Shown piece after piece: positions 44,808 to 55,925 of a stretch of DNA of 64,000 nt (its first letter is position 1; every line of letters starts with the position of its first letter). A program made the position numbers and the translations under genes. The notes under the pieces are model-generated. The model was not told the origin of the DNA. It saw only the letters and a list, made by a program, of their open reading frames with translations, and made no database searches. The stretch is from assembly GCA_031763025.1 (NCBI GenBank), contig JASSKH010000026.1, positions 9,474,408-9,538,407 on the forward strand. Direction: 5' to 3'. This DNA comes from Macrocystis pyrifera. Lineage: Eukaryota > Sar > Phaeophyceae > Laminariales > Laminariaceae.

Positions 44808-46437
44808 AGTAGTATTGCTTGATGGTTTCAGAGGGTTGCAGAGTGAAGGACGAGTGGTGGCAACGACTTCGAAGCCGGGAGGACCCTTGTCGACATGAAA
44901 AAATATGCATTCAAAGTCTGACAGGTTCGTACGTAAAAAATCTTGGTCGGTGCTGTTACTCGTACTGGCCGCTGTGGTACCCTATAGGCTACGATAGTAA
45001 GAAAAAACTTACAGTTATCGCCCACGGCGGGACCACTACGAGAGGCTCCTCTTTCCCCCCTCCTCTCTTCTCATGAGTTTAGTTCATGATAAGAAAGCGG
45101 GTATATATTCATGCATCAATAGCGCTACCTGATAAAAAAAGTGGGGCCCAATGCCCACCTTCGACCTCGATACCATCGGTACTTACATACCAAAAAGCGC
45201 CACGTTGCCCCGTCCCGCAAGCCACGTCTACCATAAAAACCCACAACTTCCCCTGCATATATTGGGAAAACGACAATCACGATCGCACACGTACATACGT
45301 AAGAGACATACATCACGAGCACGGGGACAGTTAGGAGGCATCCCCGGGTTTCAGGCTTTGCGTTTTTTTGCTAGGGCTGGGTGTCTATCTCGAGGTCGGG
45401 GAGAGCTGCAGTGATGGTCTCGAGGGCTGTGAAGACTGCAGCGACGGGACACTGACGGGTCTACGGCGTGATTCTACGCCACGACAGAAGCGCCCAAAGG
45501 GCTTCGCTGTCGCCACGCGCCGGGATGGTGGGGGAACGAGAGTGCCATGTGTAGTTGTCCGGAAAGGTGCGAGAAAGCCGGACATTCAGCTTCCGGCGAT
45601 GGCGACAAAGCCAGACAGATAGACGCCACCCCTGCTGCTCCCTGCAGGAGGGCTTCGGGGAGGAGGGAGCAGGAAAAGGAGAAACAATAACGAGCCCGTT
45701 GGGAAGGAGAAAGCAGAAAAAAAGAGATATGAGCAGGCCCGCAAGGTGGCGGGCAGGCGCACGATTCACAAGGATCAACGGATGGCGGGTCTGGCTCGGG
45801 GCAGAGCAACAAAGGGGGAGCAGAGACGGGACAGCCAACGGCGGAGACGCGCGGGGAATTCGGGACGCGCGCTTCATCCGGGGCGTGGGAGCGCAAAACG
45901 CTAGAGTGTAGAAGGCCCGATGCATCACTTAGTTTTCAGAGTTGAGTACGAGCATATACCACCCCATCGGCCGAATTCACATGTGTAATAATTATATAAA
46001 AAGTTGAACGCAAAAAAATATGAATCAAGTATTTCGGACAGCCACAGGGGAGCTGATGTACTGGGCATTCGGCATGCGCAGTCAGAGTCAAGTCAGTCCA
46101 CTAAGGGTGTGCAATCGCAAAAAGCTTCCATGTTGATTTTGGACGCAGAAAATGACAACCTGGGCTTGTAACCTCTTGAGTAATACAGCCGAACTCAGTG
46201 TAGAAGCCCCCCACAGATTGTTACAACATATCATAAAATAAATGGACTATTAATAACACGATCAGGTAGACAATACAGCATACCTTAAAGTATAGCATCA
46301 GGTAAATACATATGAATAGTATGTATGAATAAAGTTATCAACCTTATTGTTAATAGCACTAAAACAATTTACTCCTGCGCTGCACGGCTACATACACAAA
46401 ACATTCAATTCCAAATTCGAGTGATGTGTCCGGCGAA

Positions 46438-46622
46438 ACGGGACCGCGGTCCTAAACGGGTTGTTTGGGGACAAATTACTTAGAGTTTGACTGGTTTGTC
46501 CCCAAAACGGGACTGCAGTCCGAACAGTCCCATTTAGGACTGCAGTCCCGTTTTGGGGACAAACTACTTGGAATTAGAGTGATTTGTGCCCATCACGGGA
46601 CTGCAGTTCTAAAAGGGTTAAG
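46438..46622 (+). mobile_element. Two adjacent GGACTGCAGTCC hairpin elements
   Basis: 46438-46530 and 46527-46622 each run GGGACTGCAGTCC-type end, CGTTTTGGGGACAAACTACT, TGGAATTAGAGTGATTTGT then the inverse end. They lie head to tail and share a border. This is a dimer of the ~95 bp hairpin from which the 41 bp and ~100 bp arrays appear to derive. Confidence 0.8.
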
Positions 46623-46845
46623 AAGGGAAAAATGACGAATAAATACGGCAATGGCAGCATCGGCACCACGAATCAACGTGGGCTGCTATACAGCAGAATA
46701 GGTCCACGGACATGAAATTAAGTACAGCAGTACAGTACCAGGTGTGTAGAGTTAAGAACGTAAGACTCACTTTTTGGGGGACGCGTGAGAAAGTTATATT
46801 TCAAGAAATCATGCGAAGCGGCGAGCGCTACACTACATCCTGCTG

Positions 46846-46932
46846 TAACACTCTATCCAAAAATTTAGGGATAGTTAGAATATCGATATTTCATTCAAAC
46901 ATTCCTTACAGCAAGGGACAGGGCGGTAAATG
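46846..46932. mobile_element. ~85 bp hairpin MITE, copy 6
   Basis: Arms AACACTCTATCCAAAAATTT then AGGGATAGTT and ATTCCTTACAGCAAGGGACA then GGGCGGTA are degenerate inverses with an ATATCGATATTTC loop. Confidence 0.5.
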
Positions 46933-47052
46933 GAATAGCCTACAGCAGTATATGCTCAAGGTTGACCATGGATGGTGTCACAACAAGAATCTAAGGCTTG
47001 CTCATACTATAATCAATTAATAGGTGTTTCTTGTTGGCGGGTCCATACTGCT

Positions 47053-47146
47053 CTATCGCTCTGGGCGTATGTATATAAGGATGGATGGCTTTGTCTTCTT
47101 ATTAGTGTCTGAATGGTCCTTATATACCCGCCAAGAGGGGTATAGG
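47053..47146. mobile_element. ~85 bp hairpin MITE, copy 7
   Basis: Arms GCTCTGGGCGTATGTATATA then AGGATGG and GTCCTTATATACCCGCCAAG then AGGGGTATAGG are good inverses. Confidence 0.7.
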
Positions 47147-47548
47147 TAAGGATACTATGGGTTTTAATGCCGGAGTCCAACGCACAATGCACGGAAGCTG
47201 CGATTACAATGCCCAGAGATGCACGGCTCGCGCGTATGAAACATGACGATCGTATATATAGTTGTATTTATATGCGTACATGGTGCATGGTGCGGTGTTT
47301 GGCATATTTCTACTTCTTCTGTAGTCCCGTACAGGTATACGGATAAAGTTAGTAGGTGTCCTTTCCTTCCCCGTTTTGCTTTCGTATGACATTTTACTTC
47401 ATGGGGCTTCATAGCCTCACTGGTGTGGGGTGTTGGCGTGCGTTTTGAGGAGCCGCTTCTTCGATTCGTGTTCTAGTTCTTGGAACCGGCGTGCCATCGT
47501 GTACGCCCCCACGCCCCCCCCCCCCCTGCTCTCAAAGGTCATACGACG

Positions 47549-47580
47549 TCGGCCATGCATGATATCGAGTACACCCCTCC
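47549..47580 (+). repeat. GGCCATGCATGATATCGAG box followed by CCCCTCCC, copy 4
   Basis: The box follows TCATACGACGTC, extending its homology with the 19690 copy to about 40 bp, and precedes a C-rich stretch. A poly-C tract (CCCCACGCCCCCC) also lies at 47507-47526. Confidence 0.65.
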
Positions 47581-47668
47581 CGCGGCTACGCTCTCGGAAA
47601 GGTCACACTTGTCAGTAACTGCTGTATCCCTCATCGCCATTGTAAGCTATTAATCATATAAACATAGT

Positions 47669-47775
47669 ATTACGGGGGTCCATAGTTAACGGGACCAATT
47701 TTTGTTAATAAAAATAGGTAAATATATAGGTTTTTATGTACACTATAGGTCCTATTAACTATGGACCCCCGTAAT
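47669..47775 (+). mobile_element. TATTACGGGGG MITE, copy 5
   Basis: TATTACGGGGGTCCATAGTT and its inverse flank the family core. It is intergenic and only ~200 bp from copy 6. Confidence 0.9.
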
Positions 47776-47978
47776 AGTATTAGTATAGACATGGTCCCAC
47801 AAGGATGAAATCAACGATTTCATACAACGATTTCATACGTTTGCCCGCACCCACACGCGCTTCCATGTACCCATGGATACTTAAAGGTAAAGGTTTATAT
47901 CGGTCCGATAATATACCTGGTATATACCAGTATGATATGATGTATAGGTCCACTCGTACGCACACGTACTGCTGTTGT

Positions 47979-48085
47979 GTTACTGGGGACCATAGTAAAT
48001 AGGACCAAATAGTGCTAGTAAAAATAGTTCAATACATAGGTTTTTGTGTGTACCGTAGGTCCTACTTACTATAGTCCCCCGTAAC
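47979..48085 (+). mobile_element. TATTACGGGGG MITE, copy 6 (diverged ends)
   Basis: TTACTGGGGACCATAGTAAA and GTCCCCCGTAAC bound the core. The left end differs from consensus at a few bases, suggesting an older copy than its neighbour at 47669. Confidence 0.85.
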
Positions 48086-48663
48086 AGTGCGTTGTCCAGA
48101 CCCATACACAGGTGCGTAAGTACAAACGTTTTCGGGCACCCATACATAAAACAGCAGCATCATCGATCATATATAGCATCTGCATAAAAGCGGGGGGAGA
48201 TTCAAGAGGGGACGACGGTCCACCCAAAAGCCCCGGGGGGTGGGACAAGAACAGGAACAAGAACAAGAACAAGAAGCGCGCGCGACGTCATGCCCGCAGT
48301 TTCTTACAGTAGACTGTTTCACACGTGGGACAAATCACGATCTACAGATAGATCAGACAGATCATGTAGGGGTTAGCTGAACCATGGAGAGCAATGCCGC
48401 GACAACAACGACGCGTGGCGGTGGTGGCAGCGGTTGTGGCGCCGGCGGTAGCTGCTGTGGTAATGGCGGTGTTCGTAGTGGTGGTGGTGGTGGTGGTAGC
48501 GGTGGTGATAGAGGTGGATGTCGTCGTCGTGGTCAAACCACCCGGAATTTGCCATCGATCACGCGCTACACACGGCGATTGTTGCACCCTCATCAAGCCA
48601 CCCACGGCGAGGGCACGAACTACTTGGAACTAGAGTAGGATGCGCTTCGACGAAGTACCCTAT

Positions 48664-48790
48664 CTACACCACCCTGAACAAAAAAACAAGAACCGTTTTG
48701 TATCGGTAGGCGTGTTGGTTCCGGGGACATGGTATCCACAGTTTGGTCTTATACTCCAACGGTCCTCACATTTCCTTGTAAAACGGTAGA
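48664..48790. mobile_element. Possible ~85 bp hairpin family member with an insertion, copy 8
   Basis: ACACCACCCTGAACAAAAAA then ACAAGAACCG on the left faces CAACGGTCCTCACATTTCCT then TGTAAAACGGTAG on the right. The arms fit the family but the spacing is ~40 bp longer than usual. Confidence 0.35.
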
Positions 48791-49042
48791 CTTTTCTACT
48801 GCAAAAATTACCCCACCCTAAATTCCGAGAATCGTGTGTCTCCCCTCGCATCTATCTCGAATTCTAATAATTGGTCCCCCCCCCAAAAAAGCAGTGCCTA
48901 AAGGGGTTTTGCAGGAATTGTGTATCGAAAACATTAATATCCATAGTACGTAATTGTAGCTTGCTGCTGCGTACGATATTTTTCTTTTTCTTTTTCTTTT
49001 CTTTTATCCTCCGGCGGATTGGGAAAAATAAAGCTTAATTAA

Positions 49043-49125
49043 GCTTATGTAATGGTATAACCTACTGAGCTACGGGGGTAAAAGATCGATCGATTACCCA
49101 GCCCAGGGTAATCCTTGTAACACTC
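49043..49125 (-). mobile_element. tRNA-like second SINE family, copy 1 (fragment)
   Basis: On the minus strand: TAAGGATTACCCTGGGCTGG then GTAATCGATCGATC, then TAGCTCAGTAGGTTATACCA with an A-box-like TAGCTCAGTAGG. The same leader and A box occur at 55585-55700 and in part at 55836-55925. This copy lacks a B box. Confidence 0.5.
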
Positions 49126-50215
49126 GCCACAGCAGTCGCTGTTTACGATCTGTTGTTGCTTCGGGCCGCTTGGGTCGGAACGGTTCAAGCTCTTGTATCG
49201 TTTTATCTCCCGCCGCCTCCTGGTGGAGAGCCGTACCGCAGCAGACCACTTCGCGGTACAAACAGATCTATACCTGGATACCTGGTACCTGGTACGTATT
49301 ATCCTCCGATAGCACTCGCGTATCTGATATACAAACGTACTCGTACTTACAGCATACATGAGCAACAAATATCATCCTCTTACTATTACTTTTTAATAGC
49401 GGGTCGAAACGCTGAGCAGAATCATCCATACGCTGGATGAAAAGTGAACTCGAGAAATCCAACCGCGATATATTGCGGCGGTATGTTTGTTACTCATGTA
49501 GCTGGCGGGAGTTCAGGGGCTCGGGCCGAAGACTATGACATGTGTTGCAATGGAAAATCGGCCGACCGTTTCATCCCGAGCCATCCTGTAAGCGGTTGCG
49601 CGATGCGGTGGGGCGATCAAGTGGCACTGCTGTGTACCTGCGGCCCCTTGCTTTTGCTACGATGAACATACCATACTACTGCTGTATTAATAGTCATCAG
49701 TATAATACGTCGTACGTACTGCTGTACGTATAAACAGCAGTAGTACGACCAAGGCGGGGATGTGAGAGCAAGGGGAAAACTTTGGAGTATTGTGCTGCAA
49801 CCGAGAAAAATCGAGGCCGCCTCTATCACGCTGGGCACGGACGTCCTCGCCTGTGCGCGCAGCGGTGTGCCGTAACATGCTCTTCGAGAGGGGAAGTTCG
49901 CGTGGATAACTAGGCAGTCGCGACAACGGTTCGGAGAAGCTTTGGGGGGAAGTGGGTGGGCGAGGGGGGCGAGGCGACATGAACTTTCAGTTTGTGACGA
50001 TGATCTCTCTGCTTTCTGGCTCTGCCTGCTGGGTGTCGGATGAACTCCGCGGGTTTCTCTGCGTTTTCAGAAACACGTAACACACATGACGATCTTGATC
50101 TCGTGACAACTTGCGGAATACCGCCGCCGCTACAAACAATGCAGCTAGCTCATGGTGTGCAGTGCTTGCGGCGTTTGTTGGCAAGCAGCACACGAGCATG
50201 CTTGGGGTGGGGAAG

Positions 50216-50233
50216 GGGGGGGGGGGGGGGGGG
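50216..50233. repeat. Poly-G tract
   Basis: A run of about 18 G in noncoding DNA upstream of RagA. Confidence 0.9.
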
Positions 50234-50398
50234 GACTGGCTGTGCGCACCTACCTACCTGCTGCTTCTGTTTCAAAGAAGGTGCAGGAAAGGATTGCGGG
50301 ACAAAAAAAAAAGGCCTGATTACGTATCAGGTCACGAGTACGTACACACCCAAAACACTACACCAAGCAAAGACAAAACTGAAAAATCAACTATTTAA

Positions 50399-50490
50399 AA
50401 CCCTTTCAGAACCGCAGTCCCACTTGGGGACAAACCAGTCAAATTCCAAGTAGTTTGTCCCCAAACTGGGACTGCAGTCCTTAAAGGGTC
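50399..50490. mobile_element. GGACTGCAGTCC hairpin element, single copy
   Basis: ACCCTTTCAGAACCGCAGTC then CCACTTGGGGACAAAC is inverted in GTTTGTCCCCAAACTGGGAC then TGCAGTCCTTAAAGGGT, around the short loop CAGTCAAATTCCAAGTA. The ends ACCCTTT/AAAGGGT define the full element at ~92 bp. Confidence 0.85.
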
Positions 50491-51688
50491 AAGAACTGCC
50501 AACATTTATTTACAACATCAACCGCCAACACTCCGACCCACCTAAAGCCGCTCTCGCTTGGAGGAGGAGGCACGCCACCACCGCTTGGCCCTGCAGCGGC
50601 ACCGACGATTGTGGCAGCAGAGAGGCAGCGGCGCAGTATTAATATGATACAGCATCGTCTCACACAACGCTTGTGTCTTCAAGCAAACAGGAAACGGCGC
50701 AGTACGTTACTTTCTCTCACGTCATATGTACGCAGATGTTGAACAATAAAATGTGTTTCGTGCGTTTTCTTCCTGGTACAGGAACAAAAACCTGAACATG
50801 CACGTGAAGGGACAGCGCGCGGGTGTGTACTGCTGTCATTCGGTCACATAAATCAGCCTGGATATATGTTGAGAGAACATGTTTTCGTTTCGGCATTGCA
50901 AAGTGATGGAATGCCATGTTTGTTTTTTCCGGTGAACCGAATGCCACTCGTGTTTGGCATCCGTGTGGCAATCCGCGGCAATGCATCAGCATGCGGAACC
51001 CCGAGGCTTTCGTGCTTTGCATCGTCTCATCGTCTCGTGGACAGGAGACACGCGCCGAGGCAGTTCAGGGTAAAATATTGCCGTGCAGCAGAGGCGAGAT
51101 GGCTGCGTTGCCACGTGCGACAGCCGCTCGCTTGCTTCGATAAACGACAACTCACCTTCATGGTTTTGCTCTGGCAGGATATCCCGCGGTACGGACTACC
51201 AGAGACGATATCACGCGAGCAACGGCACGAAGCGACGAGATGAGTGATGTGGGCAGCGGGGGAATTTGCTTCTTGGCGGGTGGTGTCTGGTCGTTTGATT
51301 GCCGGTTTGGGGGGACATCAGAGGATTTCTTGCCGCAATAGACACGCCGCCAGGAATGATCGAACACCGAGCGGAACCTCCAGCAGCATCAGCAGCAGAC
51401 GGCCATACTTCTTAAGTTCTTGCAGCAGCAGTAGGGCTGTAGTAGTACACCTCCAGCGGGCTCTCCCGCCAAGCACAACAACCGAAGTGGTGGCAGTCTC
51501 CTCTCGAAGGAATTCGGACGGAGATTTCCTACCTGCGGCATTGTGTGCGGCCCCTACAACACGGCCGGCTTCCACGCTTGCAAACAGAAAAAGGCGGAGT
51601 AGAAGGGCGAATAAAGCCCAGCAGACCGTCCGTCCGGGACGTGGAGTGCCTCGGTCGTCGTGTATCTCGTTGATCGAGCTCACTCGTC

Positions 51689-54586
51689 ATGAAGAAGAAG
51701 GTGTTGCTCATGGGCAAGTCCCGATCGGGCAAGACCTCGATGAGGTCCATCATCTTCGCCAACTACGCCGCCAAAGACACCATGCGGCTTGGTCCCACCC
51801 TGGACGTTGAACACTCTCATGTCAGGCAAGTACCAAAGTGACCGTATGATACCTCTACCCGACTTGTACTGACTACCCACCCATGATATGATACCATGGC
51901 CATGACCACGACCAGCGTACAACGTAAGAACGTGCCAGCTCTGAAGTTGACATTTCAGTGTATAAAATCCAAGGGCTTCGCGTACTAACATTTTTCGCCG
52001 ACCCAGATCAATTCGTCAGTGCTTTGCCAGCGCGCATGTCGAGGACGGGGGATGGATCGCGCATGTTTTTCTACCAAGCAGGACTGCTGCTGCTGCTGCT
52101 GCTGCTGCGGCTGCTGCGGCTGCGGCTGCTGTTGTACGAGTGTGTGTGCTTCGTATCCCAGTCGAGTGAGAAGTTCCGGTTTCTAGATTGCCCTAGGGCT
52201 CTGTGGTGTACATTCTCGTTTCCCGAATGTTCAAATTTTCGCGTGATTCATCAAGTCGGTCTCCCAGGTTGATGATGCCTGCTGGCTGCCGACCGATGCC
52301 TCGCTTTCTCATCCTCAGAATTGCCCCTCACACTCTCTAACAGATACCTGTGTTATATTCTGCCTTTTGTCTCTATTAATACTGAACTAAAATTAATAAG
52401 TGTACTATAGATACCGTGATGATGCTTGTGTGTACAACACCAGTTAGTACCCGTATGATATCATAACGGTAAATGGTGCCAGGTACTCCTTGCTGTCTGT
52501 GTACCTCGGTATCTACCTGGAGTCTTTGATACCTGTCGCGAAGAAATGGCGCAGCAGGATACTTGTTCCTGTCGTCAACTTGTGTGCGTCGGTGGACGGC
52601 AAACCGGCACGTCGGACGCTCCAGGCAGCTCAAAAGGCGTACCTGGTACCTGGATGCACCTAATATTGGGCGCCGTCAAAACTCGACTTCGCTCGCAATC
52701 ACAAGCCAGCGCAGCACAAGCACGCTTTCTTCGTTCACTTGAATCTTCGGTAGCGGCGAGTAATTCCACTACTCTTTGGCGCTATGCATAATAGTCCCAC
52801 GGCCGCAGCAGAAACAACACGCATCAGGTAAACAGAGTACATACTATACATGCACGCACACACGCACGTTCACGTGTTCACATGCACCAGCAGCACCAAC
52901 ATCAGCACCCAGCCCCAGCACCACTTCGCATCAGTACGTAGTGCCGCATCTCTTAAGTATACCAGGTACCTGGTGTACCAAGTACGGCAGTGTTAATTAC
53001 GGGGGTCCATAATTTTATTTTTATTTTTTTGGCTTTTTTTTTTAGGACCTATGCTCGCAGGGACTTTTTCTTGCATAAAAAAATCATTAGCGGAAAGCGC
53101 GAGAGCGTGAGGTAGCTACATTCGATGAAAATCGACGAGCAGTGGGAAGGCTAAACCCTATGTGCGACAACAAAATAAAGGCATGTACCGTGGGGGAGAA
53201 GGGACGACACCTGTGACCACGGCTTGTCCGTCCAGAAGCTCACTGAGGGTAAAACCTCCTACGAGTTAGGCTGGAAAGTAAAAGTAATTGAAAAAAAAAA
53301 AAAAAATGGTTTACATAAAAACTTACATGTTTACCGATTTGTACTGACAACATTTGGTCGTATTTACTATTATGGTCCCCCGTAATATTAATAGTGTAGA
53401 TCATCTGTGGGTTGGTTGATACATGTCGAAATCAAAACTAAGCTCCGTTCTTTGCTGTTTGCCATCCATGGCCGTTGTCGTATTCCCACTAATTGGGAAC
53501 AAATTTGTTCATACAAAAAAAAAATCATCTCCTTTTTTGTCCGCGCTGATGCTATTTTAATAGTCAGTTACCTGGTAGTTCCCATGTATATATCATATGT
53601 TCGAAAAAGTAAGGACCGTTTGTAATATTCACATCAATATCCAAACGGTCTTTACATTTCCGGATAGGGTGGTTGTTGCATCGTGCTTTCGTTTGTCCGC
53701 CTCCCGCCTTGGTTTGTTGTACGTCGTATTGCAGCCTGCCCTCAACTTAACTCAGTTGTCGTGAAAAATTGTTCAAAACTTTCTGCCCAAACTTGCATGC
53801 GCGGCGATACTTGCTTGTTTTTAATAGTTGACATGTCAGGAGACGTACAACAAGGCGAAACGTGGAAATGTCAGGAGACATTTATTAATAGAACAAGGCA
53901 AAACGTACGGTGTCAAGGGTGTAGGGCCGAGTGTTCCACGCTACGTACGAAAACTTTATGGTTTAGTGGCATTAAAAGCATGTCAAAGGCAAAAGTTGCT
54001 GTCTGTCGAGGGATGGAAGTACTGCTGTCTCTTGGTATATTCGGTTGTTATCGCACGCTAAAACTTTCATGTAGTAGCGATACCTATTATAATACACTTA
54101 CGTATGAATATAAATACACAAATTTCACAGCTTACTCGTACGTTGTTGAAAAAAAAAGAAACGCATAGAATATGTTTCCGTTTTTTTTTTTTTTTTTTTT
54201 ATCATCACTTTTATTTTCCAGCCTAACTCGTAGGAGGTTTTACCCTCAGCGATCTTCTGGACAAGCCGTGGTCACAGGTGTCGTCCCTTCTCCCCCCCGG
54301 TACGTGCTTTTATTTTTTTAATCGCGCATAGGGTTCAGCATTCCCAGTGCTCGTCGATTTTCATGGAATGTACAGCTAACTCACGCTCTCGCGCTTTCCG
54401 CTAATCAATTTTATGCAAGAAAAAGTCCCTACGAGCATGCACTCGGTGAGACTCGAACTCACGAAATTGATCTTGATAGGCTCGCGGACCACCTGCCACC
54501 GGGGACGCCGGATACAACTATTAATATCAAGTTGAATGAATTGCCCCCTCGTCGTGCCTTCGATTTTTTTATCTTTCCATCTTTTG

Positions 54587-54617
<31 letters not shown>

Positions 54618-54762
54618 CTGCTGCTGCTGTCGGATGTCGGATGTCGGACGGAGCAGGCTTCTGGGCGACATGGTCCTCAACCTCTGGGACTGTGGAGGGC
54701 AGGACTCGTTCTATGAAACGTACTTCAACGTACAACAAGATTTTATCTTCCGATCCGTTGAG
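51689..54762 (+). CDS. RagA/Gtr1-type Ras-related GTPase, first two exons
   Basis: Exon 1, 51689-51825, encodes [40 protein letters not shown] and EHSHVR. It holds the G1 P-loop GKSRSGKTS and the switch I Thr ([12 protein letters not shown]). The donor is CAG|GCAAGT, a GC donor with an otherwise perfect consensus. After a 2.8 kb intron, exon 2, 54657-54762, encodes [20 protein letters not shown] then [15 protein letters not shown] with the G3 motif WDCGGQD, donor GAG|GTGTGT. The AG|G split arginine codon joins in phase. RagA/B pairs with RagC/D on lysosomes to signal amino-acid status to TORC1. The remaining exons (NKxD-like motif and roadblock C-terminal domain) were not recognised before 64000, so the gene is partial here. 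RagA rather than RagC is judged from DVEHSHVR. Confidence 0.93.
52996..53386 (+). mobile_element. TATTACGGGGG MITE, copy 7, split by a SINE
   Basis: The left half 52996-53048 (ATTACGGGGGTCCATAATTT..TAGGACC) and right half 53308-53386 (TGACAACATTTGGTCGTATT..CCCCCGTAAT) are the two ends of a MITE interrupted by the SINE at 53049-53307. It lies in RagA intron 1. Confidence 0.85.
53049..53307 (+). mobile_element. tRNA-headed SINE, 5'-truncated copy nested in a MITE
   Basis: It has the SINE body in plus orientation: CTTTTTCTTGCATAAAAAAA, GCGGAAAGCGCGAGAGCGTG, GTGACCACGGCTTGTCC and CTACGAGTTAGGCTGGAAAG, then an A17-type tail. The tRNA-like head seen at 10848 and 54513 is missing. The A-tail, 5' truncation and clean insertion into the MITE fit target-primed retroposition. 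Confidence 0.85.
53596..53674. mobile_element. ~85 bp hairpin MITE, copy 9
   Basis: Arms TTCGAAAAAGTAAGGACCGT and ACGGTCTTTACATTTCCGGA then TAGGGTGG are inverses around ATTCACATCAATAT. It lies in RagA intron 1. Confidence 0.7.
54181..54513 (-). mobile_element. tRNA-headed SINE, full-length copy
   Basis: Read on the minus strand: head CCGGCGTCCCCGGTGGCAGG, B box GAGTTCGAGTCTCAC, the body shared with 10495-10848, and an A tail (T18 at 54181-54200 on the plus strand). It ends about 140 bp upstream of RagA exon 2, in the same intron as the nested copy. Confidence 0.8.
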
Positions 54763-54961
54763 GTGTGTCGGCGGTCGGCGTGTCGTGTGTCATGTTCGTG
54801 CGTTTACGTTGCTATGGGATTAGATGGTTGATGGATGCACGGAATGGGTGGAGGGATGCTGAAAACGTCGACGAAATTGTGGAAGCGTCTCCGCTGTGCT
54901 GCCGTGGAACTATTAATTGTCACTAAAAAGTAGACTATTAATAATCATAGTTGTCGTCATA

Positions 54962-55230
54962 GTGTTGTTGTTGTTGTTGTTGTTGCTGTCGTTTTCTTCA
55001 CATTAGACCGTTCTTTCTACCTGTCGACATCCAGCACAACCAGTGTCCGTGCTGATTAGTGTGCGCTCTGCCTTCTCCCCTTTTTTTCGTATGGTGTTTT
55101 TGTGGTTACCAGGTTCATACAGGATACTCTGGTAGGGATATATGTTGTTGCTGTTGTTGTTTTCTTCACATTAAACCGTTCTTTCTACGCGTCGACATCC
55201 AGCACAACCAGTGTTCATGCCGATTCTTCA
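54962..55230 (+). repeat. Direct duplication containing a TTG repeat
   Basis: GTTGTTGTTG-type runs followed by TTTTCTTCACATTAGACCGT then TCTTTCTACCTGTCGACATC and CAGCACAACCAGTGT occur at ~54965-55055 and again at ~55145-55225. They are about 175 bp apart with few differences, indicating a recent duplication. Confidence 0.8.
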
Positions 55231-55574
55231 AACCTAGAGAGATACAAGTTCTGTGGTCACAAAGCTACGCCACAGAGATACTACGTTGCCACGTATGTAA
55301 TGCAATGCCATGTCATCATACTGCGTACGACAGGCACGACACACACATTCCATGACCTAGAGAAACAAAACGAAACAAAGAGAAATATATTATTGTAATA
55401 TTAATATTTAATAGTACAGACGTGGAGAATACGTATGTGTTCACGGGTTCATTGGTTGATTGTTCAAGGCCATGTTTATGTGTGGCCCGTGGTGCATCTC
55501 CCCTATACGTGCATGGTTGCTGACGCGAAGTACCGCGTGCTCTCTCCTCTCTCCTCTACTGGTGTGGATTCCCT

Positions 55575-55705
55575 CGTGTTAATGAGATTCCCCTGGGCTG
55601 GGTAATCGATTTTTCACCACTACTATAGCTCAGTAGTTAATACCATCGTCACATTTGACGTCGTCGAGGACACGGGTTCGAATTTCACTTCGAACGTTTG
55701 TTTTT
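55575..55705 (+). mobile_element. tRNA-like second SINE family, copy 2
   Basis: The leader CCCTGGGCTGGGTAATCGAT is followed by TATAGCTCAGTAGTTAATAC (A-box-like) and, ~45 bp later, GGGTTCGAATTTCAC (B-box-like). The spacing suits a Pol III promoter. It cannot be folded into a convincing full tRNA, so a tRNA-derived retroposon is preferred. Copies share leader with 49043-49125 and 55836-55925. Confidence 0.5.
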
Positions 55706-55835
55706 TTGAAGCGCTTGCGCGTGCGTCGCTGAACACCTGCATTTCCCTGGTTCCCCAGATATTAAAACGAAGCGGGTAGCTCAGCGTACGGCCGTGTACG
55801 GTACCGACGCCCCAAATATCCTGCGGTTCAGAGGG

Positions 55836-55925
55836 GGGAAAGAGTGTTGTAAGGATTGCCCTGGGCTCTGGGCAATTGATCGATTTCTCACCCCTTTTGG
55901 CTCCGTAGGTAACTCCTTCACACGG
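55836..55925 (+). mobile_element. tRNA-like second SINE family, copy 3 (degenerate)
   Basis: GAGTGTTGTAAGGATTGCCC then TGGGCTCTGGGCAATTGATC is followed by GGCTCCGTAGGTAACTCC in place of the A box. It lies 160 bp from copy 2 in the same orientation. Confidence 0.4.

Larger units (their letters stand above)
37287..51688. other. Long repeat-rich region between the mutase and RagA genes
   Basis: About 14.4 kb lies between the divergent mutase and RagA genes. The missing 5' (signal peptide) exon and promoter of the mutase should be here but were not found. Named repeats are listed separately. The rest (e.g. 41850-43130, 48800-49040, 50490-51600) is unremarkable sequence with short open frames and no recognised domain. 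A GC-rich patch at 45330-45930 has three overlapping open frames of 117-155 codons but no family resemblance. Confidence 0.55.

Noticed and set aside
45330-45930. Possible gene in a GC-rich patch
   Set aside because: Three overlapping open frames on both strands, none with a recognisable motif or splice-consistent extension.
55630-55700. tRNA gene
   Set aside because: A TAGCTCAGT A box and GGTTCGAA B box exist, but stems do not pair well and the leader is repeated elsewhere.
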